Shown here piece after piece: positions 57,797 to 64,000 of a DNA stretch of 64,000 bases (its first letter is position 1; every line of letters starts with the position of its first letter). A program made the position numbers and the translations under genes. Source of the DNA: Massilia alkalitolerans DSM 17462. Its GTDB lineage: Bacteria > Pseudomonadota > Gammaproteobacteria > Burkholderiales > Burkholderiaceae_D. The stretch is taken from positions 248,149 to 312,148 of the forward strand of contig NZ_ATYR01000001.1 of assembly GCF_000427785.1 (NCBI RefSeq), read 5' to 3'. The notes beneath the pieces were generated by a model, which saw nothing but the letters and a program-made list of their open reading frames with translations, searched no databases and was not told the DNA's origin.

Positions 57797-59536
57797 ATGG
57801 AACCCGTCTCCTCCTTCTATATCAAAAGCAGCCCGGAACAGTTCGACGCGATCGTCGTCGGCTCGGGCATCACCGGCGGCTGGGCCGCCAAGGAATTGAC
57901 CGAACGCGGACTTAAGACCCTGATGGTCGAGCGCGGCCGTCCGGTCGAGCATGGCATCGATTACATCGGCGAAAACAAGGACCCGTGGACCATGCCCAAC
58001 CGCGGCCGGGTCGACGCCACGGTGGCCGACGAGCAGTACCCGGTCCAGAAACAGTGCTACGCTTTTGATGAGCACACCAAGCAGTTCTTCAACAACGACC
58101 GCGACATGCCGTATTCGACACCCGCGGGCCGTCCGTTCAGCTGGATCCGCGGCAACCAGCTGGGCGGCAAGTCGCTGATGTGGGCGCGCCAGTCCTACCG
58201 CTGGAGCGACCTGGACTTCGGCGCCAACCTGAAGGACGGCCACGGCACCGACTGGCCGATCCGCTACGCCGACCTGGCGCCCTGGTACAGCCACGTCGAG
58301 CGCTTCGTGGGCATCAGCGGCAGCAAGGAAGGCCTGGCGGTGCTGCCGGACGGCGAATTCCTGCCGCCTTTCGAGTTCAACACGGTCGAAGCGGCGCTGA
58401 AAAAGAAGTTCGACGCCATGTATGCGCCGGCGCGCATGATCATCGGCCGCACCGCGAACCTGAACAAGGCCAGCGACGAGCACCTGGCCCAGGGCCGCGC
58501 CCCCTGTCAGGCGCGCAGCCAGTGCCACCGCGGCTGCTCCTTCGGGGCCTACTTCTCGACCCAGAGCTCGACCCTGCCGGCGGCGCTCAAGACCGGCCGC
58601 CTGCGCGTCGCCACCAATGCCATCGTGCACAGCGTGATCTACGACGCCAGGACCAACCGCGCCACCGGGGTGCGGGTGATCGATGCCGAAACCATGGAGA
58701 CGCGCGAATTCCACGCCAAGGTGGTCATCCTGTGCGCCTCGACGCTGGCCTCCACCGCGATCCTGCTGAACTCGACTTCAAACGCCTTCCCCACCGGGCT
58801 GGCCAACTCGTCCGGCGTGCTCGGCCACTACCTGATGGACCACCTGTGGGCCGCCGGCGCCAGCGGCCGGGTCGAGGGTTTCGAGAACGACTACTACCGC
58901 GGCCGCCGTCCCACGGCCCCCTACATCCCGCGTTTTCGCAACGTGGTCGACCAGCACCCTTCTTTTGTGCGCGGCTATGCGCTGGCGGGCGGCGCCGCGC
59001 GCGACGGCTGGCAATCGGCGGCCTGGAAGCCAGGCTTCGGCAAGGACTTCAAGGCCATGCTGAGAAAACCCGGCCCCTGGCACTTCAGCCTGGGGGGCCA
59101 GGGCGAGATGCTGCCGCGCTTCGAGAACATGGTCAGCCTGCACCCGACCAAGAAGGACAAATGGGGCATCCCGCTGCTGCACATCGACATCACCCACGGC
59201 GAGAACGACCGCAAGATGCGCGAGGACATGGCCGATACCGCCGCCAACATCCTCGAGGACCTCGGCGTCAAGGACGTGAAGAAGCGCATGCTGACGGAAG
59301 CCGAATACCCGCCCGGCCTGGCGATCCACGAGGTGGGCACGGCGCGCATGGGCCGCGACCCGAAGACCTCGGTGCTCAACGGCTTCAACCAGGCCCATGA
59401 CGTGCCAAATTTGTTCGTCACCGACGGTTCCTCGCTGGCGTCCAGCGCCTGGCAGAACCCTTCGCTGACCTTCATGGCGCTGACCGCGCGCGCCTGCGCC
59501 TATGCGGTGGACCAGCTGAAAGCCGGAAAAATCTGA
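57797..59536 (+). CDS. FAD/3Fe-4S GMC oxidoreductase, probable glycoside 3-dehydrogenase large subunit
   Basis: 579 residues without a signal peptide. FAD-binding motif IVVGSGITGGWAAKEL (19-34). A C237-x5-C243-x3-C247 cluster (CQARSQCHRGC) matches the 3Fe-4S motif of the FAD-glucose dehydrogenase catalytic subunit. C-terminal GMC residues are HEVGTARMG and WQNPSLTFMAL, with the likely catalytic His and Asn. The adjacent Tat-type small subunit and the keto-sugar hydrolase favour oxidation of a glycoside at C3. No cytochrome c subunit gene follows. The ATG is 18 bp after the small subunit stop. Confidence 0.85.
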   Translation: MEPVSSFYIKSSPEQFDAIVVGSGITGGWAAKELTERGLKTLMVERGRPVEHGIDYIGENKDPWTMPNRGRVDATVADEQYPVQKQCYAFDEHTKQFFNNDRDMPYSTPAGRPFSWIRGNQLGGKSLMWARQSYRWSDLDFGANLKDGHGTDWPIRYADLAPWYSHVERFVGISGSKEGLAVLPDGEFLPPFEFNTVEAALKKKFDAMYAPARMIIGRTANLNKASDEHLAQGRAPCQARSQCHRGCSFGAYFSTQSSTLPAALKTGRLRVATNAIVHSVIYDARTNRATGVRVIDAETMETREFHAKVVILCASTLASTAILLNSTSNAFPTGLANSSGVLGHYLMDHLWAAGASGRVEGFENDYYRGRRPTAPYIPRFRNVVDQHPSFVRGYALAGGAARDGWQSAAWKPGFGKDFKAMLRKPGPWHFSLGGQGEMLPRFENMVSLHPTKKDKWGIPLLHIDITHGENDRKMREDMADTAANILEDLGVKDVKKRMLTEAEYPPGLAIHEVGTARMGRDPKTSVLNGFNQAHDVPNLFVTDGSSLASSAWQNPSLTFMALTARACAYAVDQLKAGKI

Positions 59537-59552
59537 CAAGAACGGAGACAGA

Positions 59553-60407
59553 ATGAACAAGCAAACCGTGTTGTACGCCGTGTTGGCCGCTGCCCTCGGC
59601 GCCGCCTCCCACACCGTGGCCGCCGAAACTTCTCCCCGCATCGGCGTGCAACTGTGGTCAGTCAAGGACGAGATCAAGCAGGACTTCGAAGGCACGCTCA
59701 CGAAAATCGCCAGGCTCGGCTTCCAGGGCGTGGAGTTCGCCGGCGAATTCGGTCCCTACAAGTCGAACCCGGCCGGCCTGAAAGCCTTCCTGGACAAGAA
59801 CAAGCTGCAGTGCGCCGGCGCCCATGTGGGCTTCGACCAGCTGGCCGACGCGCGCTTCGACGCCACCACCGCCTTCTACAAGACGCTCGGCTGCGCCAAC
59901 CTGGTGATCCCGATGGATGCGCGCGGCGCCAGCGTCGAGGGCAGCACCGCGATGAGCAAGGAACTCAGCGCCCTGTCCAGCAAGCTGGCGCCCAAGGGCA
60001 TGCGCATCGGCTACCACAACCACGCCCAGGAAATGGCGGGTGAGGTCGGCAGCACGCCCTGGGACGTGATCGCCCGGAACACGCCGAAGGCGTCGATCAT
60101 GCAGCAGGACGTGGGCTGGACCACGCACGCCGGCAAGGACCCGGTGGCCTACGTCTACAAGTACCCGGGCCGCACCGTGAGCACCCACTACAAGGCCAAG
60201 TTCGCGCCCGGAACGACCGGCACGCCGATCATCGGCCAGGACAGGACCGACTGGGCGGCCCTGACGCGCGCCCTGCGCGAGGTCGGCGGGACAGACTGGA
60301 TCATCGTCGAGCAGGAGGAATACCCGAACGGCATAGGCCAGCTCGACACGGTGGCCGCCTCCCTGAAAGGATTGAAGGCCGTGCTCGCGAAGATGCCGGC
60401 CAAATGA
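59553..60407 (+). CDS. exported TIM-barrel sugar isomerase/epimerase-like protein
   Basis: 284 residues. A Sec signal peptide (MNKQTVLYAVLAAALGAASHTVAA, cut near residue 24) precedes an AP-endonuclease-2-type TIM barrel: IGVQLWSVKDEIKQDFEGTL, LGFQGVEFAGEFG, MRIGYHNHAQEM, IMQQDVGWTTHAG and IIVEQEEYPNG, with the usual E/H/D metal ligands. Such proteins are normally cytoplasmic; the export signal fits a periplasmic stage of the pathway. Metal-dependent 3-keto-glycoside lyases share this fold, so a lyase rather than isomerase role is possible. It overlaps the ABC ATPase start by 4 bp. Confidence 0.85.
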   Translation: MNKQTVLYAVLAAALGAASHTVAAETSPRIGVQLWSVKDEIKQDFEGTLTKIARLGFQGVEFAGEFGPYKSNPAGLKAFLDKNKLQCAGAHVGFDQLADARFDATTAFYKTLGCANLVIPMDARGASVEGSTAMSKELSALSSKLAPKGMRIGYHNHAQEMAGEVGSTPWDVIARNTPKASIMQQDVGWTTHAGKDPVAYVYKYPGRTVSTHYKAKFAPGTTGTPIIGQDRTDWAALTRALREVGGTDWIIVEQEEYPNGIGQLDTVAASLKGLKAVLAKMPAK

Positions 60408-61903
60408 GCCTGTCCGTCCGTTTCAGCCACATCGTCAAGGAATTCGGGCCGGTACGCGTCCTGCACGGCGTCGACTTCGCGCTCGAAGCGGGGCGCGTGG
60501 TCGGCCTGCTGGGGGAAAACGGCGCCGGCAAGTCGACCCTGATGAAGATCCTGGCCGGCTACGAACGTCCTACCAGCGGCCAACTGCTGGTCGACGGCGT
60601 CGAGCGCCAGTTCGACAGCGCGCGCGACGCCGAGGAGCTGGGCATCGCCCTGATCCACCAGGAATTCAACCTGGCCGAGCACCTCACGATCGCCCAGAAC
60701 ATCTTCCTGGGCCATGAGAAGACCCGCAACGGCCTGCTCGACCGGCGCGCCATGGAGGTCGACGCTGCCGCCTGCCTCGAGCAGGTCGGCCTGGACCGCG
60801 ACCCGGACACCCGCGTGTCCGAGCTGATCGTCGCCGAAAAACAGCTGGTGGAGATCGCCAAGGCCCTGTCGCGCAAGGCGCGCCTCCTGATCATGGACGA
60901 GCCCACCGCCAGTCTGTCGGCGGGCGAGACGAAGAAGCTGTTCGCCCTGATGGCACGCCTGAAGGCGGAGGGCGTTACCATCGTCTACATCTCGCACAAG
61001 CTCGACGAGATGGAAGCGCACACCGACGAGGTGGTCGTCATGCGCGACGGGAAGTTCGTCACGCGCGCCTCTACCGGCGACGTGAACCGCCGGCAAATGG
61101 CCAACCTGATGGTCGGACGCGACGTGTCGGACATGTTCCCGCCCAAGCAGCCTGCGCTCGACGACGCGCCGGTACTGCTGCGGGTATCGAACCTGGCGGT
61201 GCCGGGCTGGGTACACAACCTGGGCTTCGAGGTGCGCGCCGGCGAGATCCTGGGCTTTGCCGGCCTGGTCGGCGCCGGCCGCACCGAAGCCTTCGAAGCC
61301 ATCCTCGGCCTGCGCCCGCGCCAGAGCGGCAGCATCGAGATCGGGGGACAGCAGGTCGACATCCGCAGCCCGCGCGAGGCCATGCGGCATGGCCTGACCT
61401 ACCTGAGCGAAGACCGCAAGGGCAAGGGGCTACACCTCGACCTCGGCCTGCGCGAGAACCTCACCATGATGACGCTGGAGCGCGACGCCAGGCCCTGGGT
61501 CGACCTGAAGGCCGGCCGCGCGGCGCTCGAGCGCGCCATCGCGGACTTCGGCATCCGCCTGCGCGACCCGGACTGCGTGGCGCGCTCGCTCTCGGGCGGC
61601 AACCAGCAGAAGCTGGCGCTGGCCAAGTACCTGCATTCGAACCCGCGCGTGATCGTGCTCGACGAGCCTACCCGCGGCGTGGACGTGGGCGCCAAGCGCG
61701 ACATCTATGCGCTGGTCCACCGCCTGGCCAGCGAGGGCCGCGCGGTGATCATCATCTCGTCCGAACTGATCGAGCTGATCGGCCTGTCGCACCGGGTGGC
61801 GGTGCTGCACGGCGGGCGCCTGCAGGCCGTGCTCGGCCCCGACCAACTCAGTGAAGAAAACATCATTTCCCATGCAACCGACACCCAACACACCCGCCAC
61901 TAG
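60404..61903 (+). CDS. sugar ABC transporter ATP-binding protein (RbsA-like)
   Basis: 499 residues, two fused nucleotide-binding domains as in RbsA/XylG/MglA. Domain 1: Walker [10 protein letters not shown] (37-45), Walker [11 protein letters not shown], with a weakened signature [15 protein letters not shown]. Domain 2: degenerate Walker [10 protein letters not shown], intact signature [12 protein letters not shown] and Walker [13 protein letters not shown]. The asymmetry is normal for this CUT2 family. ATGA overlap with the previous gene. Confidence 0.93.
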   Translation: MSLSVRFSHIVKEFGPVRVLHGVDFALEAGRVVGLLGENGAGKSTLMKILAGYERPTSGQLLVDGVERQFDSARDAEELGIALIHQEFNLAEHLTIAQNIFLGHEKTRNGLLDRRAMEVDAAACLEQVGLDRDPDTRVSELIVAEKQLVEIAKALSRKARLLIMDEPTASLSAGETKKLFALMARLKAEGVTIVYISHKLDEMEAHTDEVVVMRDGKFVTRASTGDVNRRQMANLMVGRDVSDMFPPKQPALDDAPVLLRVSNLAVPGWVHNLGFEVRAGEILGFAGLVGAGRTEAFEAILGLRPRQSGSIEIGGQQVDIRSPREAMRHGLTYLSEDRKGKGLHLDLGLRENLTMMTLERDARPWVDLKAGRAALERAIADFGIRLRDPDCVARSLSGGNQQKLALAKYLHSNPRVIVLDEPTRGVDVGAKRDIYALVHRLASEGRAVIIISSELIELIGLSHRVAVLHGGRLQAVLGPDQLSEENIISHATDTQHTRH

Positions 61904-62879
61904 GCCCTCCTTCCTGCCTGCCCTGCCGCGCCTGAAGGGCCTCGGCCCGGCGCTGGCCCTGATCCTGCTCTGCATCGCGGGCGGCCTGCTCAATCCCGAT
62001 TTCGCCACCTTCGACAACCTGATGAACGTGCTGACCCGCACCGCCTTCATCGGCATCATCGCGGTCGGCATGACCTTCGTGGTCGTCTCCGGCGGCATCG
62101 ACCTCTCGGTCGGCTCGATGGCGGCGCTGATCGCGGGCGTCATGATCGTGGCGATGAACGCGCTGGCAAGCGGCGCGAATCCGCCCGGCGCCGTCACCAT
62201 CGTCCTGCTCGGCATCGGGCTGGCGCTCGCCTTCGGCGCGGTATTCGGCATCCTGCACGGATTCCTGATCGCACGCGGCCGCATCGAAGCCTTCATCGTC
62301 ACGCTCGGCACCCTCGGCGTGTTCCGCGCCGTGCTGACCTGGCTGTCGGACGGCGGCGCCCTGACGCTCGATTTCACCTTGTCCGAGACCTACAGCCCGG
62401 TGTACTACCACAGCCTGCTGGGCGTGCCGGTGCCGGTATGGGTGTTCGCCCTGGTGGCCCTGCTGGGCGCCCTGATCCTGAACCGCACCGCCTACGGCCA
62501 GCACGTGCAGGCGATCGGTTCCAGCGAACAGGTGGCGCGCTACGCCGCGATCCGCGTCGACCGGGTCAAGGTGCTGACCTACCTGCTGCTGGGCGTGTGC
62601 GTGGCGATCGCCACCATCCTGTACGTGCCGCGCCTGGGTTCGGCCACGCCCACCACCGGCATCCTGTGGGAGCTGGAGGCCATCGCCGCGGTGGTCGTGG
62701 GCGGCACCTCGCTCAGGGGCGGCTCGGGCCGGGTCATGGGCACCGTGATCGGCGCCATCCTGCTGTCCGTGATCGGCAACATCCTGAACCTCACCAGCAT
62801 CATCAGCGTGCACCTGAACCCTGCCGTGCAGGGCTTGGTGATCATCGCCGTGGCTTATTTGCAGCGCGGCCGCCGCTGA
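61872..62879 (+). CDS. sugar ABC transporter permease (RbsC-like)
   Basis: 335 residues from the ATG at 61872, which overlaps the ATPase gene by 32 bp; a GTG at 61851 in the same frame is the alternative. About eight to ten membrane helices, with the CUT2 signatures [16 protein letters not shown] and [19 protein letters not shown]. It forms the membrane channel of the importer. Confidence 0.92.
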   Translation: MQPTPNTPATRPSFLPALPRLKGLGPALALILLCIAGGLLNPDFATFDNLMNVLTRTAFIGIIAVGMTFVVVSGGIDLSVGSMAALIAGVMIVAMNALASGANPPGAVTIVLLGIGLALAFGAVFGILHGFLIARGRIEAFIVTLGTLGVFRAVLTWLSDGGALTLDFTLSETYSPVYYHSLLGVPVPVWVFALVALLGALILNRTAYGQHVQAIGSSEQVARYAAIRVDRVKVLTYLLLGVCVAIATILYVPRLGSATPTTGILWELEAIAAVVVGGTSLRGGSGRVMGTVIGAILLSVIGNILNLTSIISVHLNPAVQGLVIIAVAYLQRGRR

Positions 62880-62908
62880 ACCGTTCATCCATTAACAAAG
62901 GAATCTCC

Positions 62909-63871
62909 ATGCGTCCATCCAAACGACAATTCGGCAAACTGGCCGCGGCCTGCCTGCTGGCGCTCGGCACGGGCCAGGCGTTCGCCGCCGACAAGCTCAC
63001 CATCGGCGTGGCCATCCCCACCGCCACCCATGGCTTCACCGGCGGCATCGTCTGGTGGGCCAACCAGGCCAAGCGCGAGCTGGAAGCGGCCAATCCTGGC
63101 TTGAAGATCATCGTCAAGACCGCCGGCAGCACGCCCGAGCAGGCCAACCAGGTGCAGGACCTGCTGGTGGTGAACAAGATGAACGCGCTGGTGATCCTGC
63201 CGCTGGAATCGGCCTCGCTGACCCAGCCGGTGGCCCAGGTCAAGAACAAGGGCGTCTACGTGACCGTGGTCGACCGCGGCCTGACCAACCCGGCGGCCCA
63301 GCATGCCTATGTCGCCGGCGACAACACGGCCTTCGGCAGGCTGCCGGCCGAGTACCTGGCCAAGCGTATGAACGGCAAGGGCAATATCGTGGTCCTGCGC
63401 GGCATGCCGAGTACCATCGACAACGAGCGCGTCAAGGCCTTCCAGGCCGAGATCGGGAAGCACCCGGGCATCAAGGTACTCGATGCCAAGTACGGCAACT
63501 GGAACCGCGACGACGCCTTCAAGGTCATGCAGGACTACCTGACCCGCTTCAAGCAGATCGACGCCGTGTGGGCCTCCGACGACGACATGGCGATCGGCGT
63601 CATCAAGGCCATCGAGCAGGCCAAGCGCAGCGACATCAAGGAGGTGTTCGGCGGCGCCGGCGCCAAGTTCGCGGTCAAGAAGGTGATGGATGGCGACAAG
63701 CTGGTGCAGGCCGACGTGTCCTATTCGCCCAAGTTCATCTACGACGCCATCAAGATGACCGCCAACGCGCGCCTGAAGGGCCAGGCACTGCCGAGCAGGA
63801 CGATCATTCCGTCGGTCCTGATCACGCGCGAGAACGCCAAGCAGTTCTATTTCCCCGATTCGCCTTACTGA
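62909..63871 (+). CDS. sugar ABC transporter substrate-binding protein (RbsB-like)
   Basis: 320 residues from the ATG at 62909 (AAAGGAATC upstream). Signal peptide [26 protein letters not shown], mature from about residue 27. Periplasmic-binding-protein type 1 fold: [68 protein letters not shown] and [20 protein letters not shown]. The bound sugar cannot be read from the sequence; the context suggests an oxidised or released monosaccharide. Confidence 0.93.
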   Translation: MRPSKRQFGKLAAACLLALGTGQAFAADKLTIGVAIPTATHGFTGGIVWWANQAKRELEAANPGLKIIVKTAGSTPEQANQVQDLLVVNKMNALVILPLESASLTQPVAQVKNKGVYVTVVDRGLTNPAAQHAYVAGDNTAFGRLPAEYLAKRMNGKGNIVVLRGMPSTIDNERVKAFQAEIGKHPGIKVLDAKYGNWNRDDAFKVMQDYLTRFKQIDAVWASDDDMAIGVIKAIEQAKRSDIKEVFGGAGAKFAVKKVMDGDKLVQADVSYSPKFIYDAIKMTANARLKGQALPSRTIIPSVLITRENAKQFYFPDSPY

Positions 63872-63888
63872 TACGACAGGCCACCAGC

Positions 63889-64000
63889 ATGAAAACCATC
63901 AAGGGACCGGCGATCTTCCTCGCCCAATTCATGGGCGACCAGGCGCCCTTCGACACCCTGGCCAACCTGGCCGCCTGGGCCGGCGGCCTGGGCTACGAGG
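63889..64000 (+). CDS. sugar phosphate isomerase/epimerase-like TIM-barrel protein (5' part only)
   Basis: Only 37 codons are inside the window: MKTIKGPAIFLAQFMGDQAP then FDTLANLAAWAGGLGYE. This N-terminus resembles TIM-barrel isomerase-like proteins that occur in sugar-oxidation clusters. It has no signal peptide, unlike the barrel protein at 59553, so it would act in the cytoplasm on the imported product. 17 bp after the binding-protein gene. Confidence 0.65.
   Translation, partial: MKTIKGPAIFLAQFMGDQAPFDTLANLAAWAGGLGYE

Overview
The window looks like a chromosomal segment of a high-GC, motile betaproteobacterium, most likely Burkholderiales, family Oxalobacteraceae, Massilia/Telluria group. 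This is inferred from overall protein similarity, the Arg32-type EF-P with EarP, FlhDC-controlled motility with a cheAWRDB/motAB cluster, a DUF3460 protein and a kynBUA operon. No plasmid, phage, IS or CRISPR signal was seen; most of it reads as core genome. The right end carries a sugar-metabolism locus that looks accessory.

Layout. 1-4778 (minus): a DUF349 protein cut by the window edge, a protein of unknown function, and a YcaQ-type DNA glycosylase. 4779-9916: a divergent promoter with a consensus LexA box, then sbcD-sbcC. 9968-15076 (plus): a small zinc-ribbon-like protein, a SAM methyltransferase, initiator tRNA-fMet, a small unknown protein, the RNA helicase dbpA, and a coupled pair (kinase-like membrane protein plus TssQ-like lipoprotein). 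15077-28027 (minus): a Tat-exported amidase, efp and its rhamnosyltransferase earP, five tRNA genes (Glu/Ala array), gltX, an alpha-oxoamine-synthase-like PLP enzyme, a GGDEF-GGDEF-EAL protein, an unknown protein, an RlmN/Cfr-like radical SAM enzyme and apbC. 28176-34846 (plus): metG, a conserved Rossmann-like protein, a DUF3460 protein, scpA, panC and a PilZ/YcgR flagellar brake.

35007-47522 (minus) is a motility and chemotaxis block, in transcription order flhD, flhC, a membrane methyltransferase, motA, motB, a CheZ-like protein, cheY, cheA, cheW, cheR, cheD, cheB, cheY, cheZ and an EAL/HDOD protein. The 592-bp region upstream of flhD is AT-rich and holds imperfect 76-78 bp tandem repeats. 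On its other side runs kynB-kynU-kynA (tryptophan to anthranilate), then an acyltransferase, a small hydrolase, a GFA-family protein, and htpG (minus) with a heat-shock-type promoter.

55205-64000 is a probable glycoside 3-oxidation locus: an exported DUF1080 hydrolase, a PAS-AraC regulator, a Tat-type small subunit plus an FAD/3Fe-4S GMC dehydrogenase, an exported TIM-barrel isomerase-like protein, a ribose-type ABC importer (ATPase, permease, binding protein) and the start of a second, cytoplasmic TIM-barrel protein. Two LacI/GalR-like operator sequences sit at the divergent promoters, but no LacI-type gene is present in the window. The signal sequences suggest oxidation and cleavage in the periplasm, followed by uptake.
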